Of a stretch of DNA of 64,000 bases, positions 28,578 through 37,146 are shown piece after piece. Both the position numbers and the translations under genes were made by a program. How positions within the stretch are numbered: the stretch's first letter is position 1; every line of letters begins with the position of its first letter. The stretch is from CAVYUC01 sp963783085 (GTDB lineage: Bacteria; Bacteroidota; Bacteroidia; Bacteroidales; Prolixibacteraceae). Where the stretch lies: NCBI GenBank assembly GCA_963783085.1, contig CAWAMJ010000020.1:434001-498000 (forward strand). The letters run 5' to 3'. Below the pieces are notes generated by a model that did no database searches, was not told the DNA's origin, and saw only the letters and a list, made by a program, of their open reading frames with translations.

Positions 28578-29129
28578 ATGAGCAGTTTAAATTCGATGAA
28601 AGATATGTTGCTTTACATGCTTTCGGGGCATCCCGGAGAAAAAGTGAGAAATGCCATTGTTTACCTCGAAACCGAAAGCGGCGGACTGCCGGTAGCTTTT
28701 CAAAAAACCGGCAAAGCGGGCAAGGTAACTTTTGCGTACCTCGATAAGGATGTTTACAAACTGGTCATGTCGCTGCCGCAGCAAAAAGGAAAACTTACCC
28801 GTGAAACTGAAGGCGAGCCCACAGATTTGCAGGTGGCTTATCATACGCACAAAAGGATTTATTTTTTCCAGGGCAGGGAAGGATATTTCACACTTCGGTT
28901 TACAGGAATTAAAAACCTTTCTGATTCGAATATTACGCCGATGCTCGAGCGGGATCCGAAATTGAACGACCGGGTAATAACCGGTAAATTTGAAGTGGAT
29001 GGAAACTACGGTAGCGTTACCTTAAAAATTTCGGCACTTTCACATAAGTCGTACCGGAAACTGATCGACAAATACAGGCACGATTCTGAAATGGCGGTAA
29101 TTGTGGGAAAGAACCTGGTAGAAAGATAA
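28578..29129 (+). CDS. uncharacterised conserved-looking protein
   Basis: 183 residues from ATG 28578 (MSSLNSMKDMLLYML); an upstream ATG at 28527 is possible but adds an odd Arg-rich stretch. No signal peptide, membrane segment or recognised motif is seen. The composition is that of a soluble alpha/beta protein, with the ends MKDMLLYMLSGHPGEKVRN and KLIDKYRHDSEMAVIVGKN. It stands divergent to rlmN and converges on susD, with a shared hairpin between. I do not recognise the family. Confidence 0.6.
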   Translation: MSSLNSMKDMLLYMLSGHPGEKVRNAIVYLETESGGLPVAFQKTGKAGKVTFAYLDKDVYKLVMSLPQQKGKLTRETEGEPTDLQVAYHTHKRIYFFQGREGYFTLRFTGIKNLSDSNITPMLERDPKLNDRVITGKFEVDGNYGSVTLKISALSHKSYRKLIDKYRHDSEMAVIVGKNLVER

Positions 29130-29225
29130 ATCATTGTTAAAAGGAGGATAAACGTGCGGTTCAGTATAAATATGAAGAAAAATTGATCCCGATGTTTCGA
29201 CGATTTCGATTCCCGGGACGACAAA

Positions 29226-29258
29226 AAAAGGAGCATCTGCAAAACAGGCGCTCCTTTT
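29226..29258. terminator. bidirectional terminator between convergent genes
   Basis: AAAAGGAGC (29226-29234) and GCTCCTTTT (29250-29258) form a perfect 9-bp stem with A- and T-ends, placed between the plus-strand gene ending at 29129 and susD ending at 29285. Confidence 0.75.
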
Positions 29259-29284
29259 GGTTGTCGGCTTTTATTGAATGTCAA

Positions 29285-30853
29285 TTAATTCCAGCCATTA
29301 AAATAGACGTCATTTGTCATTTCCTGGTTAATATCCATTTCATCGATAGTGATTGGGAAATACTTATGTTTTTCCTGTACCGGCGTGCCTTCGCCCTGGG
29401 CTTGTTTCTCCGGATTGAGCGTTTCCACCAAATCGCCCCAGCGAATCAAATCGAAGAAACGGACTTGTTCGCCGCCGAGTTCCAGCCTGCGCTCGCGCCG
29501 TAAAATTTCCATGGGATCGGAACCCAGTGAATCATAAAGTTCTGCGCCTGCCCGCTCCCTTACCTGGTTGATAAGGTCAAGCGCTTCCGGAGTATTACCC
29601 AGTTGAATCTGGCATTCAGCCCGCATCAGCAATACATCGGCATAACGGATTACCGTTGTATTTATCGGACTTTTCGGAACTCCCTCGTTCTGCATTATTT
29701 CGTAACGCTCGTATTTTTTCCACGCGTATCCTTTTGAACTGAACGGATAAGGTTGAACGTTGTTTACGCACGTGTCGCAGTAAAAATCGGTGTCTCCTCC
29801 GCTGGCAGCATCGCCGTAAAAAGTATAGTATGCACGCGGATCGGTATATTGTTCGCCATTGATGGTGTATTTAAATGCTTTTACCAGTGAATTCGATACA
29901 AAAACATTGAACCAGTCGTTAAAGCCGAATTCCATTGCGCGGCCGGTTGATGCCTGGTTCGGGCCCCAGCTTTCCTGTCCGCCAAACATGTACCAAATAT
30001 TGGCTGCTTCATTAAAAGCATGTTGCACTTCAAAAATTGATTCCGCATTGTTGTCTCCGGCTTCTGTATGAAGCATTCCGAAATCATCGATAAGGCGATA
30101 GTCGTAAGGCGCCTGCCCAAGTTTGGCGAATTCATTATCGGCGGCCTGGTAATCTTTTTGCCAGAGGTAAAGTTTTCCTTTTACAGCAACGGCTGCACCT
30201 TTTGTTACACGGCCTTTGTTGGCATCGTCCCAACTTACCGGAAGATTGGCTTCCGCATTGTTAAGCAATTCGAAAATATAGTCGGTCACTTGCTGTTCAC
30301 TTTCGGCACGCGGGAAATCTTTTATGGCCATATCTTCGATGGATTTTCTCAACGGGATAACTCCCCAAAGCCGGTAAAGTGCGAAATATGCCCATGCTTT
30401 TAAAAAGCTGGATTCTCCGATGGTTTGTTCTTTGATTGTTTCTTCCTGCGACGTTGTTGCTTCAAAAGCATTTGCCTTATCCAATGCAATGGTAGCCCGA
30501 AGAACTATGCGGTACAAGCTTCGCCAACTGTTCTGAATTTCTGAGTTTGTGCCGTCGTAGTTAAATGCGGGCAATTGTCCCATGGCACCGGTTCCAACAA
30601 TTGCAGGCGCTGCTTTGGCATCATTTCCGAGAAGATCGTGATAAAAATACCATTCGCGGGCAAACAGCCCGGTATGATAAAATCCGTAGTAAGTTGCAGC
30701 CACTGCCTCCTGAAGTTGTTCGGCCGTTGTAAAGTAGCTGTCTTCGGAATATGCATTTGGATTCTGAATATCCAGAAATTCATCGTTACAACTCATGAAT
30801 CCGGTAAACAGCAATGCAGCAATGGTATATTTTATAAAAAACGATTTTTTCAT
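29285..30853 (-). CDS. SusD/RagB-type glycan-binding outer-membrane lipoprotein
   Basis: A 522-residue SusD-family protein. Its N-terminus is a lipoprotein signal (IAALLFTGFMSCND, lipobox Cys near 22), then the usual FLDIQNPNAYSEDSYFTTAEQL. The middle has the TPR-rich SusD fold (ESSFLKAWAYFALYRLWG), and the C-terminus has the RagB/SusD signature IRYADVLLMRAECQIQLGN and LRRERRLELGGEQVRFFDLIRWG. It caps the SusC porin and hands it the substrate. It lies 23 bp downstream of susC. No adjacent glycosidase or regulator shows what is bound. Confidence 0.95.
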   Translation of the reverse strand: MKKSFFIKYTIAALLFTGFMSCNDEFLDIQNPNAYSEDSYFTTAEQLQEAVAATYYGFYHTGLFAREWYFYHDLLGNDAKAAPAIVGTGAMGQLPAFNYDGTNSEIQNSWRSLYRIVLRATIALDKANAFEATTSQEETIKEQTIGESSFLKAWAYFALYRLWGVIPLRKSIEDMAIKDFPRAESEQQVTDYIFELLNNAEANLPVSWDDANKGRVTKGAAVAVKGKLYLWQKDYQAADNEFAKLGQAPYDYRLIDDFGMLHTEAGDNNAESIFEVQHAFNEAANIWYMFGGQESWGPNQASTGRAMEFGFNDWFNVFVSNSLVKAFKYTINGEQYTDPRAYYTFYGDAASGGDTDFYCDTCVNNVQPYPFSSKGYAWKKYERYEIMQNEGVPKSPINTTVIRYADVLLMRAECQIQLGNTPEALDLINQVRERAGAELYDSLGSDPMEILRRERRLELGGEQVRFFDLIRWGDLVETLNPEKQAQGEGTPVQEKHKYFPITIDEMDINQEMTNDVYFNGWN

Positions 30854-30876
30854 TTTCTTAAAATTTAGATAGTTTG

Positions 30877-33800
30877 TTAAAATACAACTTCAACACCAAA
30901 CATGTAAATTCTGGGATGTGGCGTAAACCCGTCGTCAATTCCCCTGCCCAGGTTGTAACCATTTAAATCGCCGGGGTCTATTGCAGCAACTTCCGGGTCC
31001 AGGCCCTTGTACGAACTAAATGTAACCAGGTTCTGTGCACTGGCATAAAGCCGGAGTTTAGATACGGTGCCCAGGTTGAGGTTAGCCAAAACATCGGCAG
31101 GAATGGAATATCCGATGGAAACATTTCGCAGTTTGGCAAATGCACCGCTGCTGATGTACCTGTCGGATGTTCGCAGGTTGTTACCAGGATCGGCGCTGAT
31201 TGCCCGCGGAACATCTGTCATTGTGTTGTCAGGAGTCCACCGGTCTTTAACATAGGTGGTGTGATTGCCGGTAACGCGCATTCCTTCGAGGTTCCAGGTG
31301 TAAAAAGCGCTGTAAATATCTGCGTCGGCCACGCCCGTTAAGGTTGTTGCAAAATCCCAGCCTTTGTAGTTTGCATCGAATGTTAAGCCATAAGTATATT
31401 TTGGTATTGGGCTTCCGATGTAAGTTCTGTCTTCATCATCGATATAACCATTCCCATCGGTATCCCGAAACCGGATATCGCCGGGCGAGGTTGCATCATT
31501 TTGAAAATACTCAGCTCCAGCCGCCTGCGCTGCTGCATTATCGGCATCGACTTCAGCCTGGGTTTCATAGACTTTATCGACTTTGAAACCATAAAACGAA
31601 CCGATTGGATGACCTTCGTCGGTGAGAGTAATCGCAGCCTGTCCGTTGTACTGCGGTCCTGTAATTGGTTCTCCTGCACCAAGCGCCGTTACTTCGTTTG
31701 TTACATAGGTGAAGTTTCCTGAAATATTATATTTAAAGTCATGGTCATAATTAGAGTAGGTGGCCGATAATTCGAATCCGTCGTTGGTTGCCAACGCTGC
31801 ATTTGCAATACGGTTACCACCTTCGGCGCCGCCTGCCAGTCCGAGGCCCATGGAAGGCGAAGTCGGAACAGTTACAAGGATGTTATCTGTAACCTTTTTA
31901 AAATAATCGAACGTGAAAGTGAAACGGTTGTTCCAGATTCCGACGTCTAATCCGATGTTTGTTGTTGTAGCTTCTTCCCATTGTATATCAGGCGACGCAA
32001 GTGCTTTGATGGTTGTTCCAATCAGGTACTGCTCGGCGCCCGGCATTCCCACCGGATAAGTAATACCGGTTGAATGCATGTATGACAGATACTGGTAAGC
32101 TCCGATGTTTGAAATTCCGTTTTTACCCCAGCCAACGCGTAATTTCAGGTTACTGATTTCCGGTAAATTATCGCGTATAAACGATTCTTCCTGCATTTTC
32201 CAGGCTGCTGATACAGCAGGGAAATATCCCCAACGGTTTTGAGGAGCAAAATTTGGCGATGCATCTGCCCTGAAAATTCCGGTGAGGAGATATTTATCGG
32301 CAAAACCATAGTTTACCCTGCCAAAATACGACAGGCTGGCTGATTCACGAATATTTTCATCGGAAATCAGCTTGTCTTTTGCCAGCAGGATATTGTCCAG
32401 TTCTTCATTTGGAAAATTCTTGCCGGTTACAGTGATACTTCTTCCGCCTCCGTACCGGGCGACAGACATGCCCGCAAGCAACGTGATGCTATGTTGTCCG
32501 AATGTATCGTCGAATGTCAGGGTTTGTTCCAGCAGCGGGTCCATTCCCCAGGAGTAATTTTCCTCAAGCGACTGAGGCTCTGTTTCATTACTGTTTACGT
32601 GTGTCTGGACAAACAAATTCCTGTAATGGTTATTGAAATTTATACCCATGCTCACATAGTACCGCAAGCTTTTCAGGAAATTGATGTTCGCATATACATT
32701 TCCGAAAACCCTTGCATCTTTTTGTGAATCATCTCTGTAAAAAACCGTGGTCATCGGGTTGTCGGCATTGTTGTTGTCGTTCACGTTGTTATTATTTCCA
32801 AAACCCCACCAGTTGTTGTCGTCGTAAACCGGTACATAAGGCGCCATGCGCAGGGCGCCTACAATTAATGTGGAACCGGAACCGGCAGCATCGTGCCGGG
32901 TTGTATAGGCCAGGTTCATGTTCTCGCCGATGCTGATATGATCTCCGAGTTGAAAATCAGAGGCCAGGCGAATGGTGTAACGCGTAAAATCGGCTCCAAT
33001 TACAATGGCTTCCTGATCGGCATAGCCCATGGAAAACAGGTAATTGGCATTTTCGCCGCCTCCGCTTACACTGAGGTCGGCCTGGTACAAATCAGCATTC
33101 CGAAAAACCACATCCTGCCAGTCTGTTCTGTCAACCCTTGAATAACCATAATCCAATACAGTTGGCCCAACCACTTCATCGAGCGCGCTGTTCGGATAGT
33201 AATTCGTTTGCTGCTCTATCAGTAAATCGACATACTCATCAGCGTTTAGCAAATCAAGTTTTTTTGGTGTTTGTGCTACGCCATACTGCGTTTTGAAAGT
33301 TACTTTTGCCATTCCTTTCTTACCTTTTTTAGTGGTAACAAGGATTACTCCATTGGCGCCGTTTGCACCATAAATGGCTGCTGCCGAGGCGTCTTTTAAA
33401 ATCTCAATGCTTTCAATATCCTGCGGGTTTATCATCGACATAATGTTAAACGATTCGCCGCCACTGTTAAAAAACTGGACACCGTCGATTACATAAAGCG
33501 GTTCGGAATTGTTTATTGAGCTAACTCCCCTGATTTTAATGGATACGCCGGCGCCAGGCATCCCGCTCGACGAAACAATATCAACTCCGGCAACCCTCCC
33601 CTGGATCATGTTGTTTATGCTTAGCGATGCAGATTCCGGCAAGTCCTCAGCGTTTACAGATGCAATGGAAGCTGTAAGGTCCGATTTCTTTTGGGTACCG
33701 TATCCTACAACAACTACTTCATCAACACCAATTGTTTCTGTTTCCATTGAAACATCGATAACCGATTGTGAATCAATTGGAATTTCGCGGGTTTTCATCC

Positions 33801-34335
33801 CAACGAATGAAAATACAAGTACGTCGGCGCCTGCAGGTACTGAAAGTGTATAATTGCCATCATTGTTGGTGATCGTGCCGGCAGTTGTTCCTTTTACAAC
33901 AACGGAAACACCCGGAACCGGTTCGCCATTTCCATCAAGAACGGTTCCGGTAATGATTCTTTGCTGAAAAGATGATGAACGTGTTTCAGCAGAACTTTCA
34001 AGTGTGATCTGCCGTTCATCTACTTTGTAGCTGATTCCTCTTCCTTCAAAAATTTTGTCGAGGATTGATTCAATTTTGTCGTTGTTGACGTCGATATCAA
34101 TTTTCTGATGGATATTGATGTCGTTTTCATTAAATACAAATTGAAATTCGCTTTGATCTTCAATTTGGTTGAGTACGGATCCGATACTGGCATTTTTCAT
34201 TTTTAACGACAGTTTTGTTGTTTTGGAATATGCGCCTGCGGAAACCTGCGCACCCATGACAAATAAAGCCATCAGAATAAAAATGAATTTGATCAGGCAA
34301 TTGCATTTTTTTGATTTAATCAGATTTTTTTTCAT
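30877..34335 (-). CDS. SusC/RagA-type TonB-dependent outer-membrane transporter with STN domain
   Basis: About 1152 residues. After the signal peptide (LIKFIFILMALFVMGAQVSAG) comes an STN domain (KLSLKMKNASIGSVLNQIE), then the carboxypeptidase-regulatory-like domain (ITGTVLDGNGEPVPGVSVVV), the SusC signature VVVVGYGTQKKSDLT, the plug with RGVSSINNSEPLYVIDG, and a 22-strand-type barrel to the end (YMFGVEVVF). It imports a nutrient with SusD, which follows after 23 bp. The STN domain usually means signalling to an anti-sigma/ECF pair, but none is in the window. ATG 34335 (MKKNLIKSKK) is preferred over 34374. Confidence 0.95.
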   Translation of the reverse strand: MKKNLIKSKKCNCLIKFIFILMALFVMGAQVSAGAYSKTTKLSLKMKNASIGSVLNQIEDQSEFQFVFNENDINIHQKIDIDVNNDKIESILDKIFEGRGISYKVDERQITLESSAETRSSSFQQRIITGTVLDGNGEPVPGVSVVVKGTTAGTITNNDGNYTLSVPAGADVLVFSFVGMKTREIPIDSQSVIDVSMETETIGVDEVVVVGYGTQKKSDLTASIASVNAEDLPESASLSINNMIQGRVAGVDIVSSSGMPGAGVSIKIRGVSSINNSEPLYVIDGVQFFNSGGESFNIMSMINPQDIESIEILKDASAAAIYGANGANGVILVTTKKGKKGMAKVTFKTQYGVAQTPKKLDLLNADEYVDLLIEQQTNYYPNSALDEVVGPTVLDYGYSRVDRTDWQDVVFRNADLYQADLSVSGGGENANYLFSMGYADQEAIVIGADFTRYTIRLASDFQLGDHISIGENMNLAYTTRHDAAGSGSTLIVGALRMAPYVPVYDDNNWWGFGNNNNVNDNNNADNPMTTVFYRDDSQKDARVFGNVYANINFLKSLRYYVSMGINFNNHYRNLFVQTHVNSNETEPQSLEENYSWGMDPLLEQTLTFDDTFGQHSITLLAGMSVARYGGGRSITVTGKNFPNEELDNILLAKDKLISDENIRESASLSYFGRVNYGFADKYLLTGIFRADASPNFAPQNRWGYFPAVSAAWKMQEESFIRDNLPEISNLKLRVGWGKNGISNIGAYQYLSYMHSTGITYPVGMPGAEQYLIGTTIKALASPDIQWEEATTTNIGLDVGIWNNRFTFTFDYFKKVTDNILVTVPTSPSMGLGLAGGAEGGNRIANAALATNDGFELSATYSNYDHDFKYNISGNFTYVTNEVTALGAGEPITGPQYNGQAAITLTDEGHPIGSFYGFKVDKVYETQAEVDADNAAAQAAGAEYFQNDATSPGDIRFRDTDGNGYIDDEDRTYIGSPIPKYTYGLTFDANYKGWDFATTLTGVADADIYSAFYTWNLEGMRVTGNHTTYVKDRWTPDNTMTDVPRAISADPGNNLRTSDRYISSGAFAKLRNVSIGYSIPADVLANLNLGTVSKLRLYASAQNLVTFSSYKGLDPEVAAIDPGDLNGYNLGRGIDDGFTPHPRIYMFGVEVVF

Positions 34336-34374
34336 AAGAGGAAAGTTTGAAAATGACGTGTAAATGTTACGCAT

Positions 34375-34679
34375 TTATTGCAACAGCAATGTATTCAGCA
34401 TTAATTTGTAAAAATTACAATGAGAAATAAAAGTTACGCCAATTTTTTAAATATTGAAAGAAAATTGCCGTAACAAAAACAACTTGCCTGAAAAAAGTAA
34501 AAGAATAGAATATACAGAAAAGCAGATAGTTAACTAAAGAATATTTATGGATTAACAGGGCAATTTTGTTATGATAAGAATGTTTGGGGCGGTTCTAAAA
34601 ACCTTTGCAGAAAAGAATTTTTCCACAAAGATTTTTAGTGCAGAAACCAAAATTTTAACCGGGAATTGCAAAAAAGATA
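34375..34679. other. intergenic region upstream of susC
   Basis: About 305 bp, AT-rich, between the susC start and the kbl stop, both on the minus strand. It must hold the susC promoter. I see no convincing Bacteroides -33/-7 pair and no clear hairpin, so no precise site is called. Confidence 0.4.
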
Positions 34680-35867
34680 TCAAACAATTCCCAGCTCTTT
34701 TCCCACTTTTATGAAAGCTTCCACGGTTTTGTCGATTTGCCCGGTGGTGTGTGCAGCCGACAACTGAACGCGTATCCGTGCTTTCCCTTTTGGTACAACC
34801 GGATAAACAAATCCAATCACATAAACACCTTCATTCAGCAACTTATCGGCAAATTTAACCGCCAGCGGTGCGTCGTAAATCATCACCGGCACAATTGCCG
34901 TGTTTCCTTTTACCAGGTCGAACCCGGCAGCTTCCATTTTTTCGCGGAAATGTTTGGCGTTTGCCATGGTTTTTGCCGGAAGATCGTTCGATTCAGCAAG
35001 CATGTCTATTACTTTCATTGTGGCTCCAACGGTAGCAGGCGCCAGTGTATTCGAAAATAAGTAGGGGCGCGAACGCTGGCGCAGCATTTCAATGATTTCC
35101 TTACGGCCCGAAGTGCAGCCGCCGTTTCCGCCGCCCATGGCTTTACCGAAAGTTGTGGTTATGATGTCAATTTTTCCGAGGAGCCCGTAATGTTCGGCAG
35201 TACCGCGGCCGGTTTTTCCAATGTAACCGGTGGCATGCGAATCATCGACCATTACCAGGGCGTCGTATTTTTCAGCCAGCTCCACAATTTCAGGAAGCTT
35301 GGCCATGTCGCCGTCCATTGAAAAAATGCCGTCGGTAACAATAATCCGGTATTTAACCGATTTCGAATCTTTCAGGCATTGCTCCAGTTCCTGCATGTTG
35401 GAATGTTTGTACCGGAAACGCTGCGCTTTACACAAACGAACCCCGTCGATGATTGACGCATGGTTTAATTCATCGGAAATAATTGCCGAATCTTCGCCAA
35501 GTAAAGGTTCAAAAACACCACCGTTGGCATCGAAACAGGCGCAGTATAAAATGGTATCTTCGGTTCCCAGAAATTCCGAAACTTTTGCTTCCAGGTCTTT
35601 GTGAATCTGCTGGGTTCCACAGATAAACCGCACTGACGAAAGCCCAAAACCCCAATCATTCATAATTTCCTGCGCAGCTTTTATAACTTCGGGATGATTG
35701 GCTAATCCCAGATAATTGTTTGCACAGAAGTTAAGCACTTCTCTCTCTCCACCAACTTTTATTGTAGCATTTTGCGATGAGGTAATGATTCGTTCTGTTT
35801 TATATAGACCTTGTTGTTTAAGTTCTTCGAGGGTATTTTGCAGATGAGTTTTTATTTTTCCGTACAT
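34680..35867 (-). CDS. kbl: glycine C-acetyltransferase (2-amino-3-ketobutyrate CoA ligase)
   Basis: A 395-residue alpha-oxoamine synthase. It converts 2-amino-3-ketobutyrate and CoA to glycine and acetyl-CoA in threonine breakdown. Visible family marks: FCANNYLGLANHPEV near residue 48, GTQQIHKDLE, DELNHASIIDG, DDSHATGYIG near 208, and TTTFGKAMGG with the PLP lysine near 243. The length is that of E. coli Kbl. The usual partner, threonine dehydrogenase, is not beside it. Related serine palmitoyltransferases share the fold, but the match in length and motifs favours Kbl. Confidence 0.93.
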   Translation of the reverse strand: MYGKIKTHLQNTLEELKQQGLYKTERIITSSQNATIKVGGEREVLNFCANNYLGLANHPEVIKAAQEIMNDWGFGLSSVRFICGTQQIHKDLEAKVSEFLGTEDTILYCACFDANGGVFEPLLGEDSAIISDELNHASIIDGVRLCKAQRFRYKHSNMQELEQCLKDSKSVKYRIIVTDGIFSMDGDMAKLPEIVELAEKYDALVMVDDSHATGYIGKTGRGTAEHYGLLGKIDIITTTFGKAMGGGNGGCTSGRKEIIEMLRQRSRPYLFSNTLAPATVGATMKVIDMLAESNDLPAKTMANAKHFREKMEAAGFDLVKGNTAIVPVMIYDAPLAVKFADKLLNEGVYVIGFVYPVVPKGKARIRVQLSAAHTTGQIDKTVEAFIKVGKELGIV

Positions 35868-36068
35868 GTTTTATAGTTTTAAGATTTATATATTTAATTA
35901 TCAATTTGCCAACTGACTTTGATTTGCTATTGACACAAATTAACAAAACTGCGCTGAAAAAAAGAGTGATAAAAAGCAGTGGCTAAAATCAAATTATAAT
36001 CTTGACAATTTAGTTTATTTTTTTATTCATTGTTGTGAAAATGAGAGAGTCCACAGGGAAAAGATATC

Positions 36069-36182
36069 GTGGAACTTCGGGAAAACATTAAAGATGCTCT
36101 GGAACTTTATTTAGAAGACGTAAGAGAACACTACTCTACGAAAGGAGTAATATTTTCTGAAGAAGAGATTATCATTTCCTGA
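36069..36182 (+). pseudogene. remnant of a HicB-family antitoxin
   Basis: A 37-codon open stretch reading ELRENIKDALELYLEDVREH and ending with TGA at 36180-36182. This matches the middle and C-terminal part of the HicB/UPF0150 fold (the ENIKEAIELYLED motif). The N-terminal half with the PGC motif is missing, and GTG at 36069 is merely the first possible codon. A HicA-like remnant lies about 180 bp downstream, past a palindromic element. Confidence 0.5.
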
Positions 36183-36225
36183 TCTATGAAATGGAACGAA
36201 CGAAATTCATTAAATATTGAGTCTG

Positions 36226-36353
36226 CTCCGAAAAGTCTGAGTTTATTGATTTTCAACTTCTTTACCCCTGACCCCTATAGGGGAACTTGCTGAAAATCAA
36301 TGAACTCTTCAAAGTCCCCTTGAGGGGATTTAGGGGTTTTTGACTTTTCGGAG
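36226..36353. repeat. nested palindromic element between hic remnants
   Basis: A 128-bp element bounded by perfect 12-bp inverted repeats CTCCGAAAAGTC (36226-36237) and GACTTTTCGGAG (36342-36353). Inside are a second perfect pair, TTGATTTTCA (36246-36255) and TGAAAATCAA (36291-36300), and C4/G4 hairpins (CCCCTATAGGGG at 36272-36283; a CCCCTTGAGGGG-type hairpin near 36316-36327). AAATATTGA lies just left and AAATATTTGA just right, a possible imperfect target-site copy. No open frame, so it looks like a non-autonomous, MITE-like unit. Confidence 0.7.
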
Positions 36354-36360
36354 TGGCCTC

Positions 36361-36453
36361 AAATATTTGAATCAAAATAATTATGGCTTTATTAAACACG
36401 GAGCCAGGCATGATAAATACAAAAATTACCACTGGGTCCGCGAAATATTTTAA
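36361..36453 (+). pseudogene. remnant of a HicA-family toxin
   Basis: An open stretch reads NYGFIKHGARHDKYKN, similar to the HicA core where a catalytic histidine sits in a GxxHxxY-type motif, then ends soon after in HWVREIF and TAA. No start codon and no N-terminal strand are present. Taken with the HicB-like piece upstream, the two suggest a broken hicBA pair split by the palindromic element. Confidence 0.35.
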
Positions 36454-36509
36454 TTAATAGAATAAGGTGGAACGCAATTATTCTTCTTACTGAGAATGAA
36501 AGCTTTAAC

Positions 36510-36606
36510 ATTAATGGCTAAAGCCTGTTTTTCGTGCTCCAAAATTAACCCCCGGCTTAAGCCGGGGGCAATATAACCCTTGTACAGAAGGGCTTTAGCC
36601 ATTAAT
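36510..36606. repeat. nested inverted-repeat element with perfect 20-bp palindrome
   Basis: Outer arms ATTAATGGCTAAAGCC (36510-36525) and GGCTTTAGCCATTAAT (36591-36606) are perfect 16-bp inverted repeats. At the centre, 36549-36568 is a perfect palindrome of CCCCC-GGCTTAAGCC-GGGGG. The outer and inner stems share the GGCTTxAGCC core. There is no reading frame. The element could form a cruciform or a long RNA hairpin. Confidence 0.85.
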
Positions 36607-36613
36607 ATATTAT

Positions 36614-36916
36614 TTAAATCGGACACCAGTGAAAAATTATATTAATGGTAAAATGGAGTAAAAGGTTTAAAGCCTGGAGTATAAATTGAAGTATTGTTAA
36701 TATTAAAATATCGCTGGGCATTGTTATAAATAAAATAGTAAGAAAGAGCAAAGACAACAATCCATCCAATAACAGAAAGGCGATTAGACTTTTCAAATGG
36801 TATTTATTAATAAAATTGATTTGATTGTTTTCATCCTGAGTGATTTTAATAGTTCGTAATTTATTTGTTAACTGGATTTTTATTTCAATTCGATTCGCAT
36901 CGACTATTAAGCTCAA
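36614..36916 (-). CDS. small predicted membrane protein, unrecognised
   Basis: A 100-codon frame with a charged N-terminal half (RIEIKIQLTNKLRTIKITQDE) and two hydrophobic segments (SLIAFLLLDGLLSLLFLTILF; ILILTILQFILQALNLLL). It ends 8 bases before the nested palindrome. The region is very AT-rich, which can produce such frames by chance, and no family is recognised. The shape fits a small inner-membrane protein, but it may not be a gene. Confidence 0.25.
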   Translation of the reverse strand: MSLIVDANRIEIKIQLTNKLRTIKITQDENNQINFINKYHLKSLIAFLLLDGLLSLLFLTILFITMPSDILILTILQFILQALNLLLHFTINIIFHWCPI

Positions 36917-37146
36917 GTAAAATCACATCTGATTAATCAATTTATGTCTGAATCATAAGCATTTACAAGTTATTAAATATTACAAAAATATCAAAATGTA
37001 TTTTTATCTTTTTTTATCGTGGATAATTCTGGCAAAATTATGTTAGGTAGGGATGATTTGAGAATAATATTTTTAGATCATTCAATTGAATTCTATTCTT
37101 TTCAAAAAGTTTAACTCAAAGCGATGAAAACTTGTCAAAGATATTG

